This document shows, one piece after another, positions 1 to 7,171 of a stretch of DNA of 12,041 bases. The stretch's first letter is position 1, and each line of letters opens with the position of its first letter. The stretch is from Bdellovibrio sp. (lineage in GTDB: Bacteria; Bdellovibrionota; Bdellovibrionia; Bdellovibrionales; Bdellovibrionaceae). A program made the translations under genes and the position numbers. The stretch lies in assembly GCA_017745015.1 (NCBI GenBank), contig JAGIAF010000016.1, positions 10,375 through 22,415 of the forward strand. The letters run 5' to 3'. The notes under the pieces are model-generated. The model ran no database searches and was not told the origin of the DNA. It saw only the letters and a program-made list of their open reading frames with translations.

Positions 1-582
1 TTTAGTTTTGCAAATTTCGACCGTCGTCCCGGTTTTTGTAAGGGAGAAGATCTCGTCGATTTCTCTGTCTGTCACCGCAATGCAACCTGCCGTCCAATCT
101 AACGTGGGGTGAGTTTGTTGCACTGAACGGTGTGCGCTCGGAGACACGGGGAATCCATGAATCATAATCAACCCACCTGGTGAGCGACCGTGAAGACGGG
201 CATAAGCCACGTCTTTCGCATTCGGGTAAGAGACGTGAAGTGATTTGTAGAACTCACTTTGCAAGTTCTTGCCATCGATGGTGTATGTGCCTTCTGGAGT
301 TTTGTAGTCGCCCGCAAATTGCTTGGCTCCGATTGGATTTTTACCCAAAGCGATGCGGTAAGCTTTGATCACCACATCTTCTTTCAGGATGTACATCCAA
401 CGTCTTTGCTTATTAATGACGATGCGGTCGATCTTGCTACCATCCGCAACGAAGTTTGCGAATTGGGAAGAGTTCAGGAACGGACGCGAATAAATGCGAT
501 CGATAGTATCGCAATAAGCACGGCTTTCGGCCCCAGCGGCAGAACCACTTAACATAGCAATAAGAAGAACGACTTTTTTCAT
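1..582 (-). CDS. Exported L,D-transpeptidase (YkuD domain), C-terminus cut by window edge
   Basis: Reading the minus strand from ATG at 580-582 gives 194 codons that stay open to base 1, so the stop lies outside the window. Residues 1-18 form a signal peptide (MKKVVLLIAMLSGSAAGA). Residues about 52-192 match a YkuD L,D-transpeptidase domain: the strand DRIVINKQRRWMYIL, the substrate-loop stretch KTPEGTYTI, then IHGFPVSP with candidate His142, and DWTAGCIAVTDREIDEIF with catalytic Cys167. The family forms or exchanges 3-3 peptide cross-links, or attaches or releases peptides, on peptidoglycan in the periplasm. No strong Shine-Dalgarno precedes the ATG, but the signal peptide supports this start. 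The upstream neighbour is a same-strand solute-binding protein 104 bp away, so co-transcription is possible. In Bdellovibrio, L,D-transpeptidases remodel prey or self wall; which applies here cannot be told from sequence. Confidence 0.88.
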   Translation of the reverse strand, partial: MKKVVLLIAMLSGSAAGAESRAYCDTIDRIYSRPFLNSSQFANFVADGSKIDRIVINKQRRWMYILKEDVVIKAYRIALGKNPIGAKQFAGDYKTPEGTYTIDGKNLQSEFYKSLHVSYPNAKDVAYARLHGRSPGGLIMIHGFPVSPSAHRSVQQTHPTLDWTAGCIAVTDREIDEIFSLTKTGTTVEICKTK

Positions 583-603
583 AGGACGGACTGATTAGCA
601 TGC

Positions 604-643
604 TGAGGCTTGCTCATCTATGAGAGTTTTTTCAAATGCCTCA
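604..643. repeat. Nested inverted repeat between two minus-strand genes
   Basis: The outer arms TGAGGC (604-609) and GCCTCA (638-643) enclose an inner palindrome CTCATCTATGAG (613-624). It sits in the 104-bp gap between the solute-binding protein and the L,D-transpeptidase. A T-run (627-632) follows the inner palindrome on the plus strand, but no plus-strand gene is near. It may shape the 5' end of the transpeptidase message; function unknown. Confidence 0.3.
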
Positions 644-686
644 CTTTTAATGCTCTTATGACTTGATGCACAACTGCAAGGAGAGC

Positions 687-1466
687 CTAGAACGAGTAAT
701 ACGCTTCCAGCTCTTGAGGTGTGACGTACTTTTTAAGGATGTTTCGCGGAATTCCTTCATGAATCATATCGCGGATCACGTCGATGAACTGCTTTTGCTC
801 ATGAGGATTTAAGCGCTTTTGCGACATATAAAGGGCGAAGTTATATTTCATTCGCGGATCTGGAATGACGACGAACTCTGTTTTAAGTTGCGGGAATTCT
901 TTCATATACCGAGTGAGGAAAGCCGGGGAGGTCAGAACGGCGTCGACTTTTCCTTTTACTAAGAGCTCAATCACATCATCTGGGAAAGACTCAAAGCGAG
1001 CGCGGTTCTCTGCTATTAAAAGTTTTAACTCATCGGGCTCAATAAAGGCGACACCGCCGCGAACTAAGCCGAAGTTGATTTTTTGATTCTGAAAATAGTC
1101 TTCCGCTTTAAACTTTGCTTGGAAGACCTTCTTGTTGACGATGAGCAGACGAGTTACTGAATACAAAACCAGAGGGTTGGCGACTTTGTCCCACTCTTTA
1201 TTCGTCAAAGTGAAAGCATAGAGGTCGATACGGTTGTGGCGCATTTCATTGTAGCCGCGATCAAAAGCATAGCTGCGTTCGTTATAGACGCAGTCGACGT
1301 GCTTACGCAATTCGTTGAAAAGCTCGATGGAAATAAGGTTCACACCCTCTTTGTCTTTTTTGATCGTGTCAGTATTACGACCAACAGTATAAATGCGATT
1401 GCAGACAGCCCAAGAGGGGACTGCGGCAACGACCATTAGAAAAGAAACAAAAACTAATTTAAGCAT
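687..1466 (-). CDS. Periplasmic solute-binding protein, family 3 type (orphan)
   Basis: This 259-residue protein begins with a signal peptide (MLKLVFVSFLMVVAAVPSWA, cleavage before VCNRIY). The mature part resembles the family 3 (amino-acid type) extracellular solute-binding fold: an early IYTVGRN strand, the central DLYAFTLTNKEWDKVANPLVLYSV stretch, a second lobe opening at INFGLVRGGVAF, the segment VDAVLTSPAFLTRYMKEFP, and a C-terminal helix pair. Such proteins bind amino acids or similar small ligands in the periplasm for ABC importers, or serve as sensors. No permease or ATPase gene is adjacent, which is common for Bdellovibrio-type orphan family members, so the ligand and partner are unknown. 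The ATG is preceded by AAAGAG with a 5-base spacing, a fair ribosome site. It is divergent from the coiled-coil gene. Confidence 0.75.
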   Translation of the reverse strand: MLKLVFVSFLMVVAAVPSWAVCNRIYTVGRNTDTIKKDKEGVNLISIELFNELRKHVDCVYNERSYAFDRGYNEMRHNRIDLYAFTLTNKEWDKVANPLVLYSVTRLLIVNKKVFQAKFKAEDYFQNQKINFGLVRGGVAFIEPDELKLLIAENRARFESFPDDVIELLVKGKVDAVLTSPAFLTRYMKEFPQLKTEFVVIPDPRMKYNFALYMSQKRLNPHEQKQFIDVIRDMIHEGIPRNILKKYVTPQELEAYYSF

Positions 1467-1635
1467 CTGAGCTCTTTATACCTATTATTTTGAATAACTC
1501 TAGTAGAATTAAACAGTACCTCTAGATTGCAAAAAGACAATTCTCAGAATGAGTCAGGACTTTGATCGGGTTATTCCCAAAGTCGGGGCTAAATCCTTAA
1601 GAGAAGAAGAGAAAATTCCGATATTTCATATAGCT

Positions 1636-2991
1636 ATGAGCAAGAGAAAAAAGAAATCCTCACCTGCCGAGAACCTTATTGAATCCCTGATGGAAGATGT
1701 CCGCGAGATTCAAGCGGATTCTTCTATCCACAAGGATGCAAAGCAGTCCGCGGCCGAAACACGCGTTGAGGAAAGCAGCTCTAGCGACTCCATTGATAAC
1801 ATGTGGGAAAGCCTTGAGAAAGACGTCGGCAGCGATTTAGACTCGGCTGAGTTTGACGCTGGATATTCCAGTGATGAACAAGGCGATGGCTACGAAGATT
1901 CTATCAAAGAAGAATTCACTTCGGATGAAGATAGCGTTTATGAATCTGGCAATTCTTATGACATGCCGGAAGGTTTTAGCTCTCTTCCTCCATCAGAGCG
2001 TGTGAATGTCAGCTTTGATGCATCTGAAGGCTATAATGGTCCTTCCGCGGATGGTGGCTATCAATCTCATGACGAAGTTCACAACTCTTATCGTCCATCC
2101 ATGGCAGATGAGATGGAAGTTCCCATGTTGGAAGACGATTCGACGAGCCCTGTGCAAGCGACTTCTTCCCTTACAGAAGACAAAACAATTTCGATTCAAG
2201 ACTTGAACCTGACAGCCGGGTCGGCAACGGGTACAGATGCAATTAATTCCAACACCGATGCTGATAAAACCTTGGCGGTAACGGGATTTGCGAATGCTCG
2301 TGTGGGTGGTCGTAAGCAGAATGTTGACGTGAAGGTCAGCGTGGGTAACTTCCGCGGCAGCAGCCGTACGGGAGCTGCGAACGTCATGACTTCCGTGGAT
2401 GCAAGTCTTGCCCAAGCTGAAAATTTAAAAATTGCCCAACAACGTATTCTAGAACTCGAAAGAGAAGTGGAATCGTTGCGTGCTGAAAATGAAGAACTGG
2501 CATCTGCCGGTGAAATCATCCGCACTCGTACCGACGAATTGGGTATCCGTATTACTTCTTTGGAAAAAGAGAAGGTTGAAATTCAAGAATCCGCACAAAG
2601 CGAGATGTTGATCTTAAAAGGCAATCTTCAATACAAAGAAAACGAAGTCGCCAAAGCCCGCATTAAAGTGGATGAGTTGGAGACTCGACTTAAATCAGAT
2701 TTCAAAAAGATCCGTGTACGCGAAAGAGAGCTAGAAAATCGTCTAGAGCTTCTTCGTGCCGAAAAAGCTGCTCTGGTCCGGTCCAAAGATGAGTATATTC
2801 TTGATCAAAAAAGAAAAATTGATCAGCTATCTCAGGAACTCGATAATTACCGTAAGAAGTGTCTTGAGCTTAACAAGACTATCGAGGGGAATCAGGACCA
2901 ATTCAAACGTACTGAACGCGCTCTGCGTTTGGCGTTGTCGAATCTTGAGGTCAAAGAGGAGAGCCTCGTTCCACTCAAGAAAGCTGAGTAG
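1636..2991 (+). CDS. Acidic, Ser/Asp-rich protein with long C-terminal coiled coil, function unknown
   Basis: From ATG 1636 the protein has 451 residues in three parts. A short basic start (MSKRKKKSS) precedes a low-complexity, strongly acidic region of about 200 residues rich in S, D, E, G and Y, probably disordered. A GGRKQNVDVKVSVGNF segment comes next, then an almost continuous coiled coil over roughly the last 200 residues, with heptads such as ILELEREVESLRAENEEL. There is no signal peptide, membrane segment or recognisable enzyme domain, so it is probably cytoplasmic and scaffold-like. The frame is open back to ATG 1549, but that stretch carries codons that look rare here (CGG, GGG, CCC, two ATA) and neither ATG has a Shine-Dalgarno, so 1636 is preferred. 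The stop lies 2 bp before the metallophosphatase ATG, implying co-translation. I do not recognise the family. Confidence 0.8.
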   Translation: MSKRKKKSSPAENLIESLMEDVREIQADSSIHKDAKQSAAETRVEESSSSDSIDNMWESLEKDVGSDLDSAEFDAGYSSDEQGDGYEDSIKEEFTSDEDSVYESGNSYDMPEGFSSLPPSERVNVSFDASEGYNGPSADGGYQSHDEVHNSYRPSMADEMEVPMLEDDSTSPVQATSSLTEDKTISIQDLNLTAGSATGTDAINSNTDADKTLAVTGFANARVGGRKQNVDVKVSVGNFRGSSRTGAANVMTSVDASLAQAENLKIAQQRILELEREVESLRAENEELASAGEIIRTRTDELGIRITSLEKEKVEIQESAQSEMLILKGNLQYKENEVAKARIKVDELETRLKSDFKKIRVRERELENRLELLRAEKAALVRSKDEYILDQKRKIDQLSQELDNYRKKCLELNKTIEGNQDQFKRTERALRLALSNLEVKEESLVPLKKAE

Positions 2992-2993
2992 TG

Positions 2994-4136
2994 ATGGAAC
3001 CCGTTTCACCTGCGGCTGAGGCGAGCGACAGCAATGTCGTCGTAAAGCCCGCACCTGTGAAAAAAATCAAAGTTGTCGTGAGCGATCTGCATTTGGGTAA
3101 GGGTCGCTTATTGCCTCAAGGGGGCTTGAACTCCCTTGAAGAGTTCTATTATGGCGACAAGCTTGTGGAGTTCATTCATTACTATTCAACAGGCGTCTAT
3201 CGTGACTATGAAGTTGAATTGATCATCAACGGCGACTTCTTTAATTTCCTGCAGTGTGATTACAAAGGTCACTTCTTATCGGTTATTACCGAGGCTGTTA
3301 CCTTAGACATTTTGAAAGACATTGTAAAAGGCCATGAACATGTTTTCAAAGCTCTGGCAGACTTTGCTGCCAAGCCTGGCAAGACAGTTACTTACATTGT
3401 GGGCAATCACGATCAAGGCATGCTGTGGCCTGCCTGCCGTGCCTATTTAAATCAAATTGTCGGTGCACCGGTGCGCTTTAAAAACATTGTCTACTTCTTT
3501 GATGGCGTGCACGTAGAGCACGGTCATATGCACGAAGCGGCTAATCGCATGGATCCTAAGAAGTTCTTTTTGAAGAAGAACTTGGTCGAGCCGATTTTGA
3601 ATCTGCCTTTTGGATCCCATTTCTTCTTGGAAGTGGTGTTAAAGATTAAACAAACCTATCCTCACGTGGATAAGATTCGTCCCTTTGGTAAAATGGTTCG
3701 TTGGGCTTTGGTGAATGAGACGGCAACAATGATTAAGGCCTTTTTCATGGCCTATCGCTATTTTTTCAAAAGTGCCTTTGTTAAAGATCCTCGCCGTCAT
3801 TGGCCTATCAAGCGTATCATTCAAGTCATCTTGGAAAGTGCCATTTTTCCAGATTTAAGTGAATCGGCGCGTAAAATTTTGGGGGACGACAGGGTTCATA
3901 CGGTGGTTTTTGGACACACTCATGTGTATCAATACCGCCAGTGGTCTGAGGACAAAGAATATTTTAATACAGGAACATGGACGGAGCTCACTTCATTAGA
4001 TATTGTGTCTCTGGGAAAAATCACGAAGCTGACTTATTGCCTGATCGAATACCCTGAAGATGGAGGGCGTCCTCGCGGTCGTCTGAAAGAATGGAAGGGT
4101 TATCACCGTATTGAGGAAGACGTCGCGATTTCGTAG
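2994..4136 (+). CDS. Calcineurin-like metallophosphoesterase, LpxH-related, with large insert
   Basis: This is a dimetal phosphoesterase with all core motifs in order: SDLHLG (D31, H33), NGDFFNF (D81), GNHDQG (137-142), HVEHGHMH (174-180) and VFGHTH (305-310). The DxH...GD...GNHD...H...GHTH layout and FFNF after GD resemble UDP-2,3-diacylglucosamine hydrolases (LpxH-like, lipid A synthesis). At 380 residues it is much longer than LpxH (about 240), mainly through about 100 extra residues between the fourth and fifth motifs (about 185-290), rich in aromatic and basic residues (FFMAYRYFFKSAF, RRHWPIKRIIQVI), which could contact membrane. Substrate assignment is therefore open. The ATG at 2994 is 2 bp after the upstream stop; an in-frame GTG at 2991 overlaps that stop and is an alternative. 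pgi follows after 35 bp with no terminator. Confidence 0.85.
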   Translation: MEPVSPAAEASDSNVVVKPAPVKKIKVVVSDLHLGKGRLLPQGGLNSLEEFYYGDKLVEFIHYYSTGVYRDYEVELIINGDFFNFLQCDYKGHFLSVITEAVTLDILKDIVKGHEHVFKALADFAAKPGKTVTYIVGNHDQGMLWPACRAYLNQIVGAPVRFKNIVYFFDGVHVEHGHMHEAANRMDPKKFFLKKNLVEPILNLPFGSHFFLEVVLKIKQTYPHVDKIRPFGKMVRWALVNETATMIKAFFMAYRYFFKSAFVKDPRRHWPIKRIIQVILESAIFPDLSESARKILGDDRVHTVVFGHTHVYQYRQWSEDKEYFNTGTWTELTSLDIVSLGKITKLTYCLIEYPEDGGRPRGRLKEWKGYHRIEEDVAIS

Positions 4137-4171
4137 TTTTTTCCATCACCTTGTTGGAAAGAGAAATCGCC

Positions 4172-5389
4172 ATGTTGGAAATTACCCAAGCCAGTCACCA
4201 AATCCCAAGTAACTTGATTCAAGAATGCCAATCTTCTTTGAAGCTTTTCCTAGAGCGCAAAGAGATCGGCTTTCCACAACTTGTGGAGCGCATTCAACTG
4301 TGGCAACAGTCACATAAACATGGTGCTGATTTCGCAGCGAAATTCAAAAAATTAGTTATCGTAGGTTTGGGCGGAAGTTCATTAGGCACACGCGTGATCG
4401 CGGAAGTATTCAACTCTGAATCTATGTTCTTTGTTGATAACGTTGACGCCTTGGTATTTGAAACCTTGATCGATGAATTGGGTGACTTGAAAGAGGTCGC
4501 TTGGGCTTTCATCTCTAAAAGCGGTACGACGATTGAATCTTTGTGTGCCCTTGAATTGCTTGATCAAGTCTACAAAGACGAGGGCATGAGCCTTGCCGCT
4601 AATTCCATCGTAATTTCTGAAACAAAATCCAGCTCATTGACAGAGTGGGCGCGCCGAAATGGTGTTCCTGAGTGCGAAATCCCTGTGGATGTTGGTGGCC
4701 GTTTCTCTGTTCTTTCTCCGGTGGGTATGTTCCCAGCTGCCTTCATGGGTCTTGATCTTGAAAAATTCCGTGTCGGTGCAAAGCGTGCGCTTTTGGATAC
4801 TGCCACTGTGACGCAAACGATGGCGCAAGTGATTCAATCTTACGGACGTGAAGAATGGATCACACTTCTTTGGTCGTATAACTCTCGTATGAAAGACTTC
4901 GGGGGGTGGTATGCGCAATTGTGGGCAGAGTCTTTGGGGAAGCCTGTGACTCGTGCAGGACAACCTGCTCCGCGTGTAAGTACTCCGATTGCCGCGATTG
5001 GTGCTTCAGACCAACACTCGATCTTGCAGCAAGTGATGGAAGGTACGAAAGATAAGTTCGTAATCTTCCAACGTGTCGAAGAGGCTGAAGGCGGATCAAT
5101 GCGCATTAAGAGATCTCAATTCAAAGAAACTGCGGATCTTGAAGGCCGCACGATGGGTGAACTTCTGCGCGCAGAAGCTTTGGCTACTCAGGAGGCTTTG
5201 GTTCAGAATGGCGTTTCTACGATGACCTTGAAAGCGAAAGCTTTGGACGAAGAAACTTTGGGCTACTTGTTCATGTTCTGGCAGCTTGTTGTTGCGGGGC
5301 TTGGCGAGTACTTGAAAATTGATGCTTTCAACCAACCAGGCGTGGAACTTGGTAAAGTTCTGGCAAAAGCGAAACTTAAAAAAGCGTAG
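4172..5389 (+). CDS. pgi: Glucose-6-phosphate isomerase
   Basis: Interconverts glucose-6-phosphate and fructose-6-phosphate in the cytoplasm. The 405-residue protein shows the family hallmarks: VGLGGSSLGTR (64-74) and SKSGTT (115-120) for the sugar phosphate; signature 1, VGGRFSVLSPVG (174-185); the WAESLGK segment with catalytic Glu253; QHS (281-283) with the ring-opening His282; and signature 2, IDAFNQPGVELGK (383-395) with the C-terminal lysine. It is shorter than the Bacillus (about 450) and E. coli (549) enzymes, so it is a compact form. The start is ATG 4172, preceded by GGAAAGAG at 8 bp; an in-frame TTG at 4151 is less likely. It is last in the coiled-coil/metallophosphatase cluster, and a terminator begins 31 bp after the stop. 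It would link the glucose-yielding operon on the right to glycolysis. Confidence 0.97.
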   Translation: MLEITQASHQIPSNLIQECQSSLKLFLERKEIGFPQLVERIQLWQQSHKHGADFAAKFKKLVIVGLGGSSLGTRVIAEVFNSESMFFVDNVDALVFETLIDELGDLKEVAWAFISKSGTTIESLCALELLDQVYKDEGMSLAANSIVISETKSSSLTEWARRNGVPECEIPVDVGGRFSVLSPVGMFPAAFMGLDLEKFRVGAKRALLDTATVTQTMAQVIQSYGREEWITLLWSYNSRMKDFGGWYAQLWAESLGKPVTRAGQPAPRVSTPIAAIGASDQHSILQQVMEGTKDKFVIFQRVEEAEGGSMRIKRSQFKETADLEGRTMGELLRAEALATQEALVQNGVSTMTLKAKALDEETLGYLFMFWQLVVAGLGEYLKIDAFNQPGVELGKVLAKAKLKKA

Positions 5390-5419
5390 TTTCCGACCTT
5401 GCAAATGATCGAATTCACA

Positions 5420-5448
5420 AGGGGAGCCTAAGGTTCCCCTTTTTTTTA
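5420..5448 (+). terminator. Rho-independent terminator after pgi
   Basis: AGGGGAGCC and GGTTCCCCT pair into a 9-bp stem with one G-T wobble and a TAA loop, followed directly by an 8-T run. It has a T-run only on the plus strand, so it ends the pgi transcript and not the convergent marR message. Confidence 0.93.
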
Positions 5449-5473
5449 TTGGCGAGAAGGGTGCGGAAACCAA

Positions 5474-5914
5474 TCAGTTTCGATGTAATAACGAGATATC
5501 AGACAGAGTTCTAAAGAAGCTGTTTAAAGATTTCTCGTCACACTTTCTTTCAATGCGTCCTTGAAGTTTATCAAAGTAAGTAATTACGCTTGTGGAAGTG
5601 TTCATTCCTTTAAGCGTTAAGCTAAGTACATACCCTCGGGCATCACCCTCGTGAATAGCCCTTTTCAAAAGCTTCTTTTTTTCCAGAGAGCGAACACAAT
5701 GACTGACATTGGCTTTGGGAATTCCAAAGGACTCTTTGATTTGAGTGGGGCGCGCGATCTTATCTTTTTCAAAGAAAATTGAAACGAGAACCAGGGCCTC
5801 CATCATACCCAGCTCGTAAACAGCGAGCCCTTCGCTGACTTTTTGAAAGATCTCGTTGCCCGCAACGACAATTTGAAAGCTGGGATTTTGACTTAAGAAT
5901 TTCTCAATCTTCAT
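5474..5914 (-). CDS. MarR-family winged-helix transcriptional regulator
   Basis: The protein carries a MarR-type winged helix-turn-helix: GMMEALVLVSIFFEKDKIARP leads into the helices TQIKESFGIPKANVSHCVRSLEKKKLLKR, followed by the wing HEGDARGYVLSLTLKG, which has the family's D-x-R-x3-L-x-L-T-x2-G pattern. N- and C-terminal helices would form the dimer. MarR proteins usually repress their own and neighbouring promoters and release DNA on binding a small ligand. The gene is divergent from bioY, so biotin or a related metabolite is a reasonable candidate ligand (inference). An upstream in-frame ATG at 5935 lies inside the palindrome and the putative promoter. ATG 5914 is preferred because a well-spaced promoter would start transcription at this base; neither start has a Shine-Dalgarno. 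Confidence 0.87.
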   Translation of the reverse strand: MKIEKFLSQNPSFQIVVAGNEIFQKVSEGLAVYELGMMEALVLVSIFFEKDKIARPTQIKESFGIPKANVSHCVRSLEKKKLLKRAIHEGDARGYVLSLTLKGMNTSTSVITYFDKLQGRIERKCDEKSLNSFFRTLSDISLLHRN

Positions 5915-5920
5915 ATGGTG

Positions 5921-5949
5921 AAGATAAAGTTTCATGTTGAACTATTCAA
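5921..5949 (-). promoter_or_regulatory. Candidate sigma-70 promoter of the marR gene, leaderless
   Basis: On the minus strand, TTGAAT (5944-5949) and TATCTT (5921-5926) are separated by exactly 17 bp and each match 4 of 6 consensus bases. The expected transcription start falls on the A of ATG 5914, giving a leaderless message. The -35 box and part of the spacer lie inside the palindrome, as expected for autorepression. Confidence 0.45.
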
Positions 5950-5958
5950 TATGAAACT
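5928..5958. promoter_or_regulatory. 31-bp palindromic operator between marR and bioY
   Basis: The left arm AGTTTCATGTTGAA (5928-5941) and right arm TTCAATATGAAACT (5945-5958) are reverse complements at 13 of 14 positions around a CTA spacer. It lies in the divergent promoter region of a MarR regulator and bioY, the usual place for a MarR dimer site. It overlaps the proposed marR -35 box and begins 42 bp before the first bioY ATG, so it could control both genes. I saw no second copy in the window. Confidence 0.75.
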
Positions 5959-5999
5959 ATGGTGGGGCTGGCGTATTTGCTCTTTTATCTTTCGAAAGA

Positions 6000-6596
6000 A
6001 TGGTTAATCTCAGGCTTATGACGATGAATTCAAGTCAGGCCTTGTTGCCTCAAGCACTCTCGAAGCTAATTACTAACTCTACATTTGCCTATGCAGCGGC
6101 TTTCATCAGTGGCTCGGCGTTACTGGCGCTGACGGCGCAACTAAGCATACCGTTGCCATTCACTCCGGTTCCTATCACTGGCCAAACCTTCGGAGTCGCA
6201 TTGCTGGCTCTGTTGTGGGGCAGAAAGCGTGCGGCGGGGGCATTTGCGCTGTATCTGGCTGAAGGAGCTGTGGGTTTGCCAGTTTTTTCCCAGGGAAAAG
6301 CCTTTCTGACTGTGGGGCCGACGATGGGCTATCTAGTGGGAATGTTATTGGCGACATGGATCGTGGGCACGTTGGCTGATCGTGGCTATGCGAAATCATT
6401 TAAAGGGGCTTTGCTTTCAGCCTACGCAGGATCCGCAATTATTTTCCTGTGTGGCACTTTGGGGCTTTCATTCTTTGTTCCAAAAGAGCAAGTGTTAATC
6501 ATGGGAGTGTTTCCGTTCTTGATTGGTGATTTGGTTAAGAATGCTCTCGCGGCAGGAACGGTAGCGACATTCTACCGTCGATCAAAAAGCACATGA
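6000..6596 (+). CDS. bioY: Biotin transporter BioY (ECF S-component type)
   Basis: This hydrophobic protein of up to 198 residues has about six membrane segments and the BioY signature regions: AQLSIPLPFTPVPITGQTFG (46-65), YLAEGAVGLPVF (85-96) and LTVGPTMGYLVG (103-114). BioY is the inner-membrane substrate-binding subunit for biotin uptake, working alone or with an energising ATPase/EcfT pair; no bioM or bioN is in the window. The start is uncertain: ATGs at 6000, 6018 and 6024 are in frame. The first is preceded too closely by GAAAGA, and the third has AGG 9 bp upstream. The gene is divergent from a MarR regulator with a shared palindrome, suggesting regulation by it. Its TGA overlaps the next ATG in ATGA, so translation of the two is probably coupled. 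Confidence 0.93.
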   Translation: MVNLRLMTMNSSQALLPQALSKLITNSTFAYAAAFISGSALLALTAQLSIPLPFTPVPITGQTFGVALLALLWGRKRAAGAFALYLAEGAVGLPVFSQGKAFLTVGPTMGYLVGMLLATWIVGTLADRGYAKSFKGALLSAYAGSAIIFLCGTLGLSFFVPKEQVLIMGVFPFLIGDLVKNALAAGTVATFYRRSKST

Positions 6597-7120
6597 TTAG
6601 ATACCTGATCGCTTTCATTCTTTCGACGGCTCCCTTTGGTGCGAATGCGTCTGTTAAAGTGGCATTCTTTGAAGCACGAGATGCAAACGGAAAGATCGTC
6701 ACCATGGAAAAAGGCGGACGCTTTATTCACGTCGCGATCTCTGTCGGAAATAAATGGATGCATGCACATCCTTATTGGGGAGTGCAGCTTGTAGATTCGT
6801 TGAAGAAGATCGGAGATCCGGCCGTTATACTCACGGATGAGTCAGTAGCTGACTTAAATGAGTCCCAAGTGCAAAAGTATCTGCGCCAGAAGTATGACAG
6901 CAGTTTTTCGTGGGAAGACCATGATAAAACTTATTGCTCTAAGCTGATCGCAAATATTTTGCAGATTTCTCCATCGCCAATGCAATTCACTGGAACTGTT
7001 TGGCAGTTTCAAAACCGTGCGAGGGCACAAGGGGTGGGCGTCTCTCCCGATGATGTATTCAATGAATTGAAATCGCGAGGTTATCATTCGTGGATGAATC
7101 GCTGTGAACAGGTATTTTAG
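6593..7120 (+). CDS. Exported permuted NlpC/P60-type (YiiX-like) cysteine hydrolase
   Basis: This 175-residue protein has a signal peptide (about residues 1-19, MIRYLIAFILSTAPFGANA). The mature part has the order typical of circularly permuted NlpC/P60 (YiiX/LRAT-like) papain-fold proteins: first a histidine in GGRFIHVAISVGNKWMHAH (candidate catalytic His46), later a cysteine in KTYCSKLIANIL (candidate Cys115). Family members hydrolyse amide or ester bonds in cell-wall peptides or acyl lipids, or move acyl groups. The substrate here is unknown. The ATG overlaps the bioY stop by 4 bp (ATGA), so the protein is probably made only with BioY. It may act on a biotin-containing compound or on peptidoglycan; the first rests on context alone. 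The fold call rests on motifs and is moderately sure. Confidence 0.7.
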   Translation: MIRYLIAFILSTAPFGANASVKVAFFEARDANGKIVTMEKGGRFIHVAISVGNKWMHAHPYWGVQLVDSLKKIGDPAVILTDESVADLNESQVQKYLRQKYDSSFSWEDHDKTYCSKLIANILQISPSPMQFTGTVWQFQNRARAQGVGVSPDDVFNELKSRGYHSWMNRCEQVF

Positions 7121-7171
7121 GCAGTTCATTGATGACCGACAATAGAGCTTACGTTGATTGTATGCATATTC

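Noticed and set aside
613..632. Inner palindrome followed by six T residues as a plus-strand terminator
   Set aside because: The stem is only 4-5 bp with a very small loop, and no plus-strand gene is transcribed towards it.
1549..1635. 29-codon N-terminal extension of the coiled-coil protein from ATG 1549
   Set aside because: It is open but uses codons that look uncommon here (CGG, GGG, CCC, two ATA), lacks a Shine-Dalgarno, and 29 stop-free codons are easily chance. ATG 1636 begins a more natural basic start.
1993..2415. Antisense open frame of 140 codons inside the coiled-coil gene
   Set aside because: Its product shows no recognisable motif and is best explained as the reverse reading of a well-supported gene.
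5096..5473. Antisense open frame of 125 codons across the end of pgi and its terminator
   Set aside because: It runs through the pgi catalytic region and the terminator hairpin, with no recognisable domain.
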